A stretch of DNA of 64,000 nucleotides from Pseudofrankia coriaricola (GCF_001854805.1 NZ_MBLO01000004.1:1-64000); one strand, 5' to 3'; counted from the stretch's first letter, positions 35,282 through 47,314 are shown. Notes: a model not told the origin generated them from the letters alone. Program-made: numbers and translations.

Positions 35282-36931
35282 TCAGAGCTGGGCCGGGAGC
35301 ACGTGGTCGCCGACCTTGTCGGTCGAGAGGTCGAGCGAGCAGATGTAGGCATCGTGCGTCTGGCACTTGAGCATGTCCGGCCGTTCGTACTCCTGCCGGC
35401 AGACGTGGCAGGTCAGGGTCTCACCTGACGGATTGCCGTACTCGTCGTACATCGGCAGGTCGATGCCGTCGTCCGTGCGGCGCAGGTAGTACTTGCCCTT
35501 CGTGGCCACGGCCAGGATCGGTGGCAGGACGAGGGCGAGCACGATCGCGACGAGCGGGGAGTAGGGCTTGAGACCGGAGCCGAGGCCGCCGTAGAAGTCG
35601 ATGATCGAGATGCCCGCCGCCAGCACCATCGCCCCGAACCCGACCGGGTTGACGGCGTAGAGCATGCCCCGGCGGAACTCGGGCTTCAGCGGCGAGATCT
35701 TGAGCAGGTACTTGTTGAAAACGATGTCGGAGGCGACCGCGACCACCCAGGCCATGCCACAGTTGGCGTAGAAGGCGAGGATCGTGTTGAGGAAGCTGAA
35801 CATGTCGGCCTCCATCAGGATCAACGCCACGAGCAGATTGAAGCCGAGGAAGACCAGCCGGCCGGGGTAGGTCCTGGTGATCCGGGTGAACGAGTTGGTC
35901 CAGGCCAGCGAGCCGGAATAGGCGTTGGTAACGTTGATCTTGACCTGACTGATCACGACGAGCGCGACGGCGAGGGCCAGCGCGCCCCAGTGCGGCAGAA
36001 TGTCCTGGTAGATCTCCAGGAACTGGTGCACCGGCTGGTTGGCCACGCCAGCGCCGTCCGCGACGTTGGCGATGATGTAGACCGCCAGGAACATGCCGAT
36101 GATCTGCTTGATGGCGCCGAAGACCACCCAGCCCGGACCGGCCAGCACCATCGCGGTCCACCAGCGGCGCGAGTTCTCCGGCGTGCGCGGCGGCATGAAG
36201 CGCAGGTAGTCGATCTGCTCGGCGATCTGGGCGATCAGCGAGAGGCAGACGCCGGCCGCCAGGAAGACCGAGCCGAGGTCGAACCCGCCCTTGCCGTCCT
36301 GCCCGCCGTAGTCGAAGAACGCGCTGATCGAGTCGGGGTGGCGGATCAGCAGGTAGGCGAACGGCAGCACCATCAGCACGAGCCACAGCGGTGTCGTCCA
36401 GAGCTGGAGTGTGGAGAGCAGCTTCATGCCGTAGACCACGAGCGGGAAGATGACGATCGTGGAGGTCGCGTAGCCGGCCCACAGCGGGATGTGGAGGCCC
36501 AGGTTCAGGCCCTGGGCCATGATCGAGCCCTCCAGGGCGAAGAAGATGAACGTGAAGGATGCGAAGATCACGTTCGAGACGACCGAGCCGTAGTAGCCGA
36601 AGCCGCTGCCCCTGGTGATCAGGTCGAGATCCAGGTTGTAACGGGCGGCGTAGAAGGCCAACGGGAAGCCGGTCAGGATGATCACAACGGCGAAGACGGC
36701 GATGCCCCACAAGGCGTTCGTCGTTCCGTAGGAGATGCCGATGTTGGCCCCGATGGCGAAGTCCGCGAGGTAGGCGATGCCACCGAGGGCCGAGATCGCG
36801 ACCATGCCCGTGCCCCAGCGCCGGTAACTGCGCGGCGCGAACCGGAGCGTGTAGTCCTCCAGGGTCTCCTTCGCGGACCCGGTGCTGGGTTGGTGGGTTG
36901 CGGGGTCGTGCGGGGGGCTGACGGTGCTCAT
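35282..36931 (-). CDS. NCS1-family permease with C-terminal zinc finger
   Basis: The 549-residue membrane protein has about twelve helices and NCS1 features (an N-terminal YTLRFAPRSYRRWG segment, GFGYYGSVVSNVIFAS, and a ...NVTNAYSGSLAWTNSF segment) of transporters for purines, cytosine, hydantoins and related compounds. Unusually, a cytoplasmic tail of ~50 residues carries Cys508, Cys511, Cys523, His526 and Cys531 (CHVCRQEYERPDMLKCQTHD region), a treble-clef-like zinc site. It lies 182 nt downstream of a hybrid kinase gene on the same strand, suggesting transport-linked signalling. Substrate unknown. Confidence 0.88.
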   Translation of the reverse strand: MSTVSPPHDPATHQPSTGSAKETLEDYTLRFAPRSYRRWGTGMVAISALGGIAYLADFAIGANIGISYGTTNALWGIAVFAVVIILTGFPLAFYAARYNLDLDLITRGSGFGYYGSVVSNVIFASFTFIFFALEGSIMAQGLNLGLHIPLWAGYATSTIVIFPLVVYGMKLLSTLQLWTTPLWLVLMVLPFAYLLIRHPDSISAFFDYGGQDGKGGFDLGSVFLAAGVCLSLIAQIAEQIDYLRFMPPRTPENSRRWWTAMVLAGPGWVVFGAIKQIIGMFLAVYIIANVADGAGVANQPVHQFLEIYQDILPHWGALALAVALVVISQVKINVTNAYSGSLAWTNSFTRITRTYPGRLVFLGFNLLVALILMEADMFSFLNTILAFYANCGMAWVVAVASDIVFNKYLLKISPLKPEFRRGMLYAVNPVGFGAMVLAAGISIIDFYGGLGSGLKPYSPLVAIVLALVLPPILAVATKGKYYLRRTDDGIDLPMYDEYGNPSGETLTCHVCRQEYERPDMLKCQTHDAYICSLDLSTDKVGDHVLPAQL

Positions 36932-37113
36932 CGCGGGCTGCCTTTCTGCGGGCGCGGGCGCGGGTCCGAGGCCGCCGGACCAACGGGCGACGGGGGCGGC
37001 GCTGACCCCTGCCGATCAGCCAACATCCGGGCGCTAAACAACCGCCAAGCAACGGCCAAGTGCCGGCCACCGCGCAGTGGGGCGGCTTCAGCTCTGCGCG
37101 CGGGGCGACCGCT

Positions 37114-40370
<3,257 letters not shown>

Positions 40371-40374
<4 letters not shown>

Positions 40375-41708
40375 GGGTGTTCGAGCCCGCTGCCGATCCG
40401 ACCCCGGGAGACCTCCGCGCGAAGCGCGGCGATCTCAGTCCGAAGGGCTGTCTCCCGCTCAGCAGCCGACCGCCGGGCCTGGAGCGAGGCGCGCAACCGG
40501 GCCCGGAGCATCGTCGAGCTGTACGGCTTCGGCAGATAGTCGATCGCGCCCAGCTCGATGCAGCGCACCACGCTCTCCAGCTCCGGCACAGCCGACACCA
40601 TGATCACCGGGACAGCCGCCAGGACGGGATCTGCCTTGATCTCAGCCAGAGTCGCATACCCGTCCAGTACCGGCATGAGCAGATCCAGCAGAACGATGTC
40701 GAACCCGCGCGGACCGTCATCAGCGGCCCTCAGTATCTCGAGAGCCCGGTGGCCGTTCTCGGCCGTCTCCACCTCGTGACCGAGCCCGGCCACCGCGGCC
40801 GCGAGGAGCTTGCGATTGATGGCGGTGTCATCGACCACCAGGACCCTGCCCGGCCGATCCGCGGACGGCGGCTCGTGGTCCGGCGTCGCCACCTCGGCCG
40901 TGACGACCGGCACGGCCGGCGGCGTGGGCGGCTGCCAGGCCAGGACCGGGTCCTGCCGCAGCACCGCCTGCTCCAGCTCGCGCAGCCGGACGCCCGGCTC
41001 GAGCCCCAGTTCGTCGTGAAGCACCCGGCGGGTCTCGCGATAGGTGGCCAGCGCTTCCACCTGCCGCCCGCACCGGTACAGCCCGAGCATCAGTTGTGCC
41101 CGGAGCCGCTCTCGCAGCGGGTGCCGGCGCACCCGCTGTTCCAGCTCGGCAACCAGTGCGGCGTGCCGGCCCAGGGAGAGCTCGGCGTCGATCCGGTCCT
41201 CGACCGCGCCAAGGTGCAGTTCCGTCAACCGGGCCGCCGCGGCCCGGACGAACGGCGTGACGGGGACATCGACCAGTGCCGGGCCGCGCAGCATCGCCTC
41301 GGCGCGCAGCAGCGACCGCGCCGCCCGCTCGGGGTCCCCGGCGTCGAGCGCCTCCCGGCCACGCACGACCAGGTCGGCGAAAGCGTGCGCGTCCACGGCA
41401 TCGGGCTCGACGTCGAGCAGGTAGCCGGGAGACGCCGTGACCAGGACGGTCGCCGCTCTACCACGGGAACGCTCCGGTTCGAGCGCCCGGCGCAGCTGCG
41501 AGACGAAGACCTGTACCGTGGCCGCGGCCCGGGCCGGGGGCTGTTCCGGCCACAGGTCGTCGATGAGCTGATCGACCGAAACCACCCTGCGTACCCGGAG
41601 CAGGAGCGAGGCGAGAACAGCGCGCTGCTTGGGGCCACCGACGTCCACCGGCTGTCCGTCCCGGTACACCTCGACGCGGCCGAGCAGCCTGAACTCGAGG
41701 CCTGGCAT
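40371..41708 (-). CDS. SARP/BTAD regulator fused to a receiver domain
   Basis: The 445-residue cytosolic protein begins with an OmpR-like winged helix ([47 protein letters not shown]), followed by a BTAD helical domain to about residue 245 ([20 protein letters not shown]). After a Pro-rich linker comes a complete receiver ([18 protein letters not shown], phospho-acceptor in [21 protein letters not shown]) and a short coiled coil. SARPs normally have no receiver at this end. The fusion makes DNA binding directly dependent on phosphotransfer from the hybrid kinase encoded next (ATGA overlap). Confidence 0.93.
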
Positions 41709-41854
41709 CTGTCGATCGTCACCAGCAGGTATTCACGACATGTAAGCGACAAATTACGTTTGCATGGCGGGTCCCTGTGGCTGGGTTGGTATTGCGCCAA
41801 TGCGCCGTCACGCCGCTCGGGGCGGTCGTTCGAAGACCGCGGCTGGCGATGGTG

Positions 41855-42118
41855 CTAGCGGCGGCGGGTGGGGCCGGCCGCCGTGGCGGTGGGGAGGTCG
41901 CGGCTCGGAACGCGGCCGCGTGCCTGGCGTGTCGCGATCGCGGCGGACTGGACCAGGCGGTGGCCCAGTTCCAGGATGTGGTCGATCTGGATCGGGTGCT
42001 CGGGTCCGGTGATGCTCAACGAGAGCAGGACTCGGCCGATCGGGTCGAAGATCGGGGCGGCGATGGTCTTGACCGCGATCTCGTCTGAGCCGGCCAGGCC
42101 GTCGAACCAAGCTCCGCG
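41855..42118 (-). pseudogene. IclR-family regulator, C-terminal effector-domain fragment
   Basis: The minus frame ending in TAG at 41855 reads EIAVKTIAAPIFDPIGRVLL, SLSITGPEHPIQIDHILELG and HRLVQSAAIATRQARGRVPS, typical of the IclR effector domain. Just upstream the piece VRQSIEAR continues the domain in another frame, indicating a frameshift. Then homology ends at a plus-strand DUF1905 gene. The HTH domain is lost. Confidence 0.7.
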
Positions 42119-42175
42119 GCCGCGCCGGCGGCCTCGCCTCGATCGACTGTCGGACCTGGCTGTGACACTGAGCTG

Positions 42176-42475
42176 GTGGTCGTCGTTTTCGATAGCGAGC
42201 TGTGGATATGGGATGCCCGGCGTACGGACAGCTGGACGTTCGTAAGCCTGCCTGCCGAAGCTTCCGAGGAGATCCGCGAGCGGGCTGGCGGGCTGCGTCG
42301 CGGCTTCGGGTCACTGCGGGTGCGGGTCACGGTCGGCGGCAGCTCGTGGACGACCTCGGTCTTCCCCGACAGCGCTCGTGGCTACGTGCTGCCTGTCAAG
42401 CGCGCCGTCCGCCAGGCCGAAGCGCTGGAGCCGGGTGACATCGCGACCGTGACCGTCGAGCTCGTCGACCTGTGA
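42176..42475 (+). CDS. DUF1905 domain protein
   Basis: The 99-residue beta-barrel-type protein matches DUF1905: ELWIWDARRTDSWTFVSLP, RRGFGSLRVRVTVGGSSW, TTSVFPDSARGYVLPVKRAV, and EPGDIATVTVELVDL. Function of the family is unknown. The GTG at 42176 has no Shine-Dalgarno and abuts the IclR fragment on the other strand, so the native start or promoter may have been cut away although the domain itself is complete. Confidence 0.8.
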   Translation: MVVVFDSELWIWDARRTDSWTFVSLPAEASEEIRERAGGLRRGFGSLRVRVTVGGSSWTTSVFPDSARGYVLPVKRAVRQAEALEPGDIATVTVELVDL

Positions 42476-42738
42476 CCCTCGGTGACGGCGGTGCCTTTGG
42501 CGAGGAGTTCTTGCGCTCTTCTGGCGGGCTGGTTGACGAGCGGCCGGCTGGCGGACGCGGGCGCTCGCTGTCCTGACGGATGCGCTGGCGACCGCAGGCC
42601 ACCACGACCGCGTAGTCGACATCGACAACGGCAACCGCCTGACCGCCTACGCCATCCCCGGCCCGGCCGGCGCCGGGCGTGATCGGTTGGAGCGTTGCCA
42701 CCCGGCGTGCGCGCCGCCGCGCCCCATGTCCGGCTGGT
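42476..42738. other. Possible coding debris
   Basis: A plus frame near 42570-42670 reads AVLTDALATAGHHDRVVDID then NGNRLTAYAIPGPAG with coding-like composition, but it has no start and no recognised family. Otherwise nothing is seen. Confidence 0.3.
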
Positions 42739-42900
42739 TCAGACGGAGCTGGTGGTGTCGGTGACGACAGTGGAAAGGCCGTTGCCGAGGGCGCCGAGCC
42801 AGCCGACTGCTGTGTGCACGAGAGCCGCGGCGTCGCCGGGCGCGGTCATGACGTAGAAAGCCGCGAAGATCCAGAATGCCCATGGCAGTACAGCCTTCAT
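42739..42900 (-). CDS. 53-residue hydrophobic membrane peptide
   Basis: The ORF encodes MKAVLPWAFWIFAAFYVMTA, then a short AlaHis-containing stretch and LGALGNGLSTVVTDTTSSV. It has one strong N-terminal transmembrane helix and an amphipathic tail. Similar tiny proteins beginning with a hydrophobic WxFWIxxAFY-type helix are common in actinomycetes; their role is unknown. A run of G residues lies about 12-17 nt upstream of the ATG as a possible Shine-Dalgarno. It is easily missed because of size. Confidence 0.6.
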   Translation of the reverse strand: MKAVLPWAFWIFAAFYVMTAPGDAAALVHTAVGWLGALGNGLSTVVTDTTSSV

Positions 42901-43159
42901 CGTTGCGCCAACCCCCCCATGGACAGCATGTGGTCAGACCATAACCGTCCGCTGTCGGCGCTGCTGGCTCGATGGTGATCGTCTCGGCGTCGGTCGTGCA
43001 CCACGGCACCCGGTCGGCATCAAGACAGCGGTACCGGATCTCCGGGATTGGCCGAGACCGTGGTCGACCCAACTCGGCATACCGGATCTTGGCCGGAGCG
43101 AACGTGCGCCCCGCGGGGTGGCGGACGAGCCGGGAGCTGGAGGAAGCACTGATCTAAGA

Positions 43160-43212
43160 AAATCAAGATCAACTTCTTGAAAATTGAAGTTTCTGCGAGT
43201 ACAACTTGATAT
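43160..43212 (+). promoter_or_regulatory. AT-rich promoter of the DUF2089 operon
   Basis: TTGAAG (43184-43189), a 17-nt spacer and TGATAT (43207-43212) form a good -35/-10 pair. Overlapping it are the inverted pair AACTTC/GAAGTT (43171-43191) and the outer pair ATCAAG/CTTGAT (43162-43210). The area is strikingly AT-rich for this genome, so binding by a regulator, perhaps the DUF2089 protein itself, is likely. Confidence 0.7.
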
Positions 43213-43227
43213 ATGACAGAGCGGGCG

Positions 43228-43590
43228 ATGGATTGGCAGGAACTCACGAACCTGACCAGGGGCCAGCCGTTCGTCGTCGAGCGGGTGCGTCTGGCGAGCA
43301 GCGGCGTCGCGGTCGAGGGCGAGTTCGAGCTACCGCAACTGGCCCAGCTGGGCGTCGAGGATCAGGTCTTCGTCACGGCGTTCGTGCGGTGCCACGGTTC
43401 CATCAAGGAGATGGAGCGGATCTTCGGGGTGAGCTACCCGACGATCAAATCGCGACTGAACCGGATCATGCAGATGCTCGACTTCGTCGAGACGGATCCG
43501 GCGCCGTCGCGGGCCGACATCATCGATCGGCTGCGCCGCGGCGAGATCACCGCCCAGCAGGCACTGTCCGCCTTGGAGGGTCGCACATGA
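43228..43590 (+). CDS. DUF2089 family putative DNA-binding protein
   Basis: Residues FELPQLAQLGVEDQVFVTAF then HGSIKEMERIFGVSYPTIKS match the DUF2089 core, whose helix-turn-helix-like end suggests a regulator. The C-terminal ADIIDRLRRGEITAQQALSAL is a SHOCT-like helix. I start at ATG 43228 (120 residues), because the ATG at 43213 touches the predicted -10 box and could not lie on that transcript. The stop overlaps the next gene by ATGA. Confidence 0.85.
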   Translation: MDWQELTNLTRGQPFVVERVRLASSGVAVEGEFELPQLAQLGVEDQVFVTAFVRCHGSIKEMERIFGVSYPTIKSRLNRIMQMLDFVETDPAPSRADIIDRLRRGEITAQQALSALEGRT

Positions 43591-43847
43591 TGCCGCAGTT
43601 GGTGACCGCACGGGTCAAACGCCCGGACGGTCGTCCCATCCGGATCTGGGTCCCGGTACTCCCCGTAGTGCTCGTGTTCTCACCGGTCCTGGTCCTGGCC
43701 GTACTGGTAGCGGCCGTGGCCTGCCTCGTGTACCGCGTCAGTGCGATGCGGGCACTCGGCACCGGTTGGCGCATCGTCTCCGCGTTGCCCGGCACCCGGG
43801 TCGACGTCGAGCAGGGCCGTACGGCTGTGCTCGTAACTATCCGATAA
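43587..43847 (+). CDS. Small membrane protein of the DUF2089 operon
   Basis: This 86-residue protein has a basic N-terminus (VTARVKRPDGRPIRIWVP), a long hydrophobic segment at about 23-48, and a polar tail ending VEQGRTAVLVTIR. It starts by ATGA overlap with the DUF2089 gene and is followed after 10 nt by the SHOCT-like gene, so all three are co-translated. It resembles small proteins paired with DUF2089 in Gram-positive envelope-stress loci, though no function is proven. Confidence 0.75.
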   Translation: MMPQLVTARVKRPDGRPIRIWVPVLPVVLVFSPVLVLAVLVAAVACLVYRVSAMRALGTGWRIVSALPGTRVDVEQGRTAVLVTIR

Positions 43848-43857
43848 GAGAGGTCCG

Positions 43858-44280
43858 ATGAACGAACAGCGCAAGGACATCCTCGACATGCTGGCTGAGG
43901 GCAAGATCACCGCCGAGGAGGCGGAGCAGCTCATCGCCGCGCTCGAACGGGACCAGCCGCCGGCGGCGGCGAGTCTCGACGCACGGCCGAAGGGCAAGGC
44001 GAAGTATCTGCGGGTGGTGGTGGACACCCTTGAGAACGGTGAGCCGGGGCGGGTCAACGTGCGGGTGCCGCTGCAGCTGCTGCGGGCCGGCGTGCGGCTG
44101 GCGGCCCTGATCCCGCCGCAGGCACTGGGTAAGGCCAACGCCGAACTGAACAAGTCGGGCGTGCCGTTCGACCTGACGCAGCTCAAGCCCGAACAGCTCG
44201 AGACGCTCGTGGAGCACCTCGACGAGATGACCGTGGAGGTCGACCAACCCGATGCCAAAGTGCGTGTCTTCTGCGAGTAG
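43858..44280 (+). CDS. SHOCT-like domain protein
   Basis: The 140-residue protein starts with the short helical motif RKDILDMLAEGKITAEEAEQ LI (SHOCT-like), followed by a beta-rich segment (YLRVVVDTLENGEPGRVNVR) and a helical C-terminus rich in Leu/Glu. Such proteins accompany DUF2089 or DUF4097 members and may act as adaptors. GAGAGG lies upstream of the ATG. Two hairpins follow, closing the operon. Confidence 0.8.
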   Translation: MNEQRKDILDMLAEGKITAEEAEQLIAALERDQPPAAASLDARPKGKAKYLRVVVDTLENGEPGRVNVRVPLQLLRAGVRLAALIPPQALGKANAELNKSGVPFDLTQLKPEQLETLVEHLDEMTVEVDQPDAKVRVFCE

Positions 44281-44306
44281 GCACCGTCCAGTTGGACGGA
44301 CCCCGA

Positions 44307-44326
44307 GAGGGTGCTCGAACACCCTC
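44307..44326. terminator. First hairpin after the DUF2089 operon
   Basis: GAGGGTG (44307-44313) and CACCCTC (44320-44326) pair around a 6-nt loop, 27 nt past the SHOCT-like gene. Confidence 0.55.
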
Positions 44327-44400
44327 CCGAGGCCGCGCCCGCTACAGCAGAGCACAGGTGAACTGCCAACCCGAAGTCTAGCCACTCGTCGGCGCGTAGC

Positions 44401-44430
44401 GGAGGGGCCACTCGGACGAGTGGCCCCTCC
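44401..44430. terminator. Strong hairpin terminator
   Basis: GGAGGGGCCACTC (44401-44413) and GAGTGGCCCCTCC (44418-44430) make a perfect 13-bp stem with a 4-nt loop, followed by TCCTGTTC. It is the main terminator of the DUF2089 operon. Confidence 0.85.
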
Positions 44431-44742
44431 TCCTGTTCAAGCGTCCACAGTGGTCAACGAAAGTCCGCGCGACCTTGATCTCGTGCCGTTCGTTGTCCCG
44501 TACCCGCAGGACGGCGCCGATCGGTGTGCGTGGAATGTCGGTGCCTGGCCGCATCCTGGCCACAGGTTTGTGGCCACCGAGGGAGCGCCGTGTTCGTCCT
44601 GGCAGTAGCGCGGCACCGCCATCCGCATCGAGATCCCGACACCGCCACCGGCGGACGCACGATACGGCGAGTCCCCCACGATCATCCTGGTTGCCGACCT
44701 AGACCTCCACGGCGGCCGGCTGCGCCTGTCCGTCGCGAGAGC
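44431..44742. other. No clear gene
   Basis: A plus frame around 44460-44608 (DLDLVPFVVPYPQDGADRCA and following, ending PCSSWQ) has coding-like composition but no start or family. Frames on the other strand are equally open. Left unassigned. Confidence 0.3.
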
Positions 44743-45168
44743 TCACGGTCGGCCACGACCATCCTGAGCAGGGCCGATGACGTGTCCGGCAAGCACGGTG
44801 TCGCGCAACGCGGCGGCGCGGACGTTCGGGCCGGTGGCGGAGGTCCTTGTTGATCGCCACGGCCGGCTCCATTGCCGCTGTCCGACGAGGAACGCCTGTG
44901 GGTCGCCGTCGGGGCAGTCCCTCGACGTGAGCGCCCCGGCAACCAGCGCGGCGGCTCGCTCCATGGCCGCGATGCTTTCTCTGTCACCGATCGCGACACC
45001 GTAGAAGCGGAAGAGCCGGTAGTGCAGATCTTCACGGAAACAGGGCGCCGCTGGGTCGTGGTCGCTGCACACCACCGCCCGTCGCCCTTCGGGCAGCCGG
45101 ACCTCCAGACGGCGAGCAGGCTCTGGAAGCTGCCCACAGGCGACACATTGCTCAAATATGACAATCAT
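44743..45168 (-). CDS. Hypothetical protein with a Cys-rich N-terminus
   Basis: The frame begins MIVIFEQCVACGQLPEPARR and continues with RAVVCSDHDPAAPCFREDLH and ESIAAMERAAALVAGALTS. The CxxC...CxxH spacing could bind zinc. The second half (after ~95 residues) becomes Arg/Ala-rich and may be out of its natural frame. GGGGG lies ~7 nt before the ATG. No family recognised; it may be intact or 3'-altered. Confidence 0.5.
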   Translation of the reverse strand: MIVIFEQCVACGQLPEPARRLEVRLPEGRRAVVCSDHDPAAPCFREDLHYRLFRFYGVAIGDRESIAAMERAAALVAGALTSRDCPDGDPQAFLVGQRQWSRPWRSTRTSATGPNVRAAALRDTVLAGHVIGPAQDGRGRP

Positions 45169-45849
45169 TTATTCCCCCGTCGCGGCTGCTTAGTGCCGCA
45201 TCGGAATTGTGGCACACAAGTCGGACAAGGAGGCCAAGACCCTGCGTCTCCTCGGGCGACGACCCCGTGAACGAGCCTGTGACCGGCTGGATGGTGTCGC
45301 CGCGGTAGGGACTGAACCTGGCGGCGAGAAGGCGCCAGTGATCAATTAGCTTGGTCGTTGTCTCCGTCCGCGGTGGCGTGCTGAGGGTGGTGTTGCGGGA
45401 AGTCCGGAGACGAAGTCGAGTGCCGCTGTGAGCAGGCTGGTCCATTCGTCGAACCTGTTCGCCGGAATGGCGGCCCACTGGCGGAAGGTTCGCCCCGCTG
45501 GGGCGAAGGGTTCGGCGGTGCCGTCGGCGCGCAAGCACGGTCCCGCGGGGCGGTGTCAGTTCGACCTGGCCGCTCGGCGGCACGGCCGCGCCACCAACGG
45601 CGGCTGGTGGCGCCTGCCGCGGCGCCCACCCGAGGCGGGGGCGGACGTCCTCAAGCTGACCTGAGCCACGGTCCGCGAGGACTGACGCCCCCGCCTCGAC
45701 ACTGGCCCGCTGATCGGCTCGCCGACCCGGCGGGGCCGGACCGCCTGTCTGGCCTTGAGTCTGGAATGAGTACATGCTTACTCTCATCGACTGGTACGGC
45801 GCCCCGTGGCCGTGCTCGCGGGCAGGAGGATGTCGGGCAGGAGGATGTC
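45169..45849. other. 680-bp stretch with remnant-like frames
   Basis: The minus frame at 45346-45534 reads FAPAGRTFRQWAAIPANRFD then EWTSLLTAALDFVSGLP, plausibly the tail of a lost gene. A TTG could start it. An inverted pair TGAGTA/TACTCtCA lies near 45766-45786, upstream of the next plus-strand ORF. No intact gene is supported. Confidence 0.35.
45820..45849 (+). repeat. Tandem duplication of a Shine-Dalgarno unit
   Basis: GGGCAGGAGGATGTC occurs twice head-to-tail (45820-45834 and 45835-45849), immediately before an ATG. Each copy carries a full AGGAGG and its own ATG. Confidence 0.85.
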
Positions 45850-45990
45850 ATGTCCGTTCCATCGGCTGAGGACTTAGATCCGTTCGATCTGGCTCAGGCG
45901 GGGCGCCATCACGAGGTGCTGGCCGACATGATGCCGACGCCCTCGACGCCCTCGACGCCGCCGGCCCCGCGTATCGGCGCCCCACGGTGA
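45850..45990 (+). pseudogene. 46-codon ORF resembling a cytochrome P450 N-terminus
   Basis: Behind a duplicated AGGAGG the frame reads MSVPSAEDLDPFDLAQAGRH then HEVLADM, which resembles the start of actinobacterial P450s (DPFDxxxxxxxHEVLAxxR). It then dissolves into a PSTPSTPPAP run and a stop. It may be the only surviving part of a P450 gene once placed at the head of the amidohydrolase/thiolase cluster. The match is short. Confidence 0.4.
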
Positions 45991-46099
45991 GGGACCGACC
46001 GCTGATCGTGATTCATCGAGACGCCTGTTCACCACCAACATCGCGCTGTTCGGCCGCTGGGAGCCCGGCTCATCGGCCCACGGAGTCGGGAGGATCCCT

Positions 46100-47314
46100 G
46101 TGAGTACCGAAACCGTCTTCGCCCATCCGGACCTCGGCTACGAGCTGATCGACGCCGACCATCACTACTACGAACCGTACGACTGCTTCAGCCGCTTCAT
46201 CGACCCTGCGTTCGCCGACCGAGTCATCAATGTGCGCGTCGACCAGAAGGGCCGTGGCAAGCTCTACTTCGGCGACCGGCAGTTCCGCTACATGCGGGTG
46301 ATCCAGACGGACTACATCGGCGCGCCCGGTTCCCTGCGGACGATGCTCGACAACCCGGACAGCACCGACGGGTTCGTCCACCGGGAGCTCATCCGGGGGT
46401 GGGACTACCCGGACATGATGCGGCGCGCCCCCCGGCTGGCGAAGATGGACTCCGAGCGGGTGCAGGCGGGCCTGATGCTCGGTACCGCGATGCTGCAGGC
46501 CGAGAACGAGCTGCACGACGACATCCCCGCCCTGTACGCGAACATCCGCTCCTACAACCGGTGGCTGGACGAGGAGTGGGGCTTCAACCGGGACAACCGG
46601 ATCATCACCGCGCCGATGATCTCGCTGATGGACGCCGAGCTGGCCATCGCCGAGATCGACCGGGTCATCGCCGCCGGCGCGCGCGCCGTCGTCATGAAGC
46701 CCGGCCCGCTGTGGGGCCGCTCCCCGGTCGACCCCGTCTACGACGGCTTCTGGTCGCGGCTGCGGGACGCGAACGTGAAACTCGTCTTCCACAGCACCGA
46801 CCCGCGTTACCTGGCCACCCTCGGCGTCCAGTTCGGTGAGTCGGCGACGCCCCCGCTGCAGGGCCAGACCCCGTTCCAGTGGTACCTCACCGCCGGCAAG
46901 CCGGTTGCCGACACGCTTGCCTCCTACGTCCTCAACAACCTGTTCGGCCGGTTCCCGGGCCTGACCGTCGTCGCGCTTGAGTGCGGCATCAACTGGGTCG
47001 TCCCGCTCCTGCACGACGTCGACCACGCCGCGCACATGGGCCGCAAGGGCTACTGGCCCGGCGGTGAGGTGATCGGGCGGCCGAGCGAGGTCCTCATGGA
47101 GCACCTCTACGTCTCGCCGTTCTACGAGGAGGACGTCGTCGGGCTGGTGCGGGCGATCGGTCCGGAGCGGGTGCTGTTCGGCTCGGACTACCCGCACCCG
47201 GAGGGCGTCGCGCACGCGATCGAGTGGGTGAACAAGCTCGACGGTCTCGACGACCGCGAGGTACGCATGATCATGCGCGGCAACGCGGCGCGCCTGCTCG
47301 GCCTCGAGGACTGA
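46100..47314 (+). CDS. Amidohydrolase-superfamily metal-dependent hydrolase
   Basis: This 404-residue TIM-barrel protein belongs to the Amidohydro_2-type clan. Metal-ligand regions are the DADHHYYE motif near residue 19 (HxH-like), LVFHSTDP with a mid-barrel His, and LFGSDYPHPEG with the terminal Asp. Family members act as decarboxylases or hydrolases in aromatic, steroid and polyketide breakdown. It opens a plus-strand operon with DUF35 and thiolase-like genes and is about a third identical by eye to the second amidohydrolase at 58.3 kb. GGGAGG lies 7-12 nt upstream of the start. Confidence 0.9.
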   Translation: MSTETVFAHPDLGYELIDADHHYYEPYDCFSRFIDPAFADRVINVRVDQKGRGKLYFGDRQFRYMRVIQTDYIGAPGSLRTMLDNPDSTDGFVHRELIRGWDYPDMMRRAPRLAKMDSERVQAGLMLGTAMLQAENELHDDIPALYANIRSYNRWLDEEWGFNRDNRIITAPMISLMDAELAIAEIDRVIAAGARAVVMKPGPLWGRSPVDPVYDGFWSRLRDANVKLVFHSTDPRYLATLGVQFGESATPPLQGQTPFQWYLTAGKPVADTLASYVLNNLFGRFPGLTVVALECGINWVVPLLHDVDHAAHMGRKGYWPGGEVIGRPSEVLMEHLYVSPFYEEDVVGLVRAIGPERVLFGSDYPHPEGVAHAIEWVNKLDGLDDREVRMIMRGNAARLLGLED

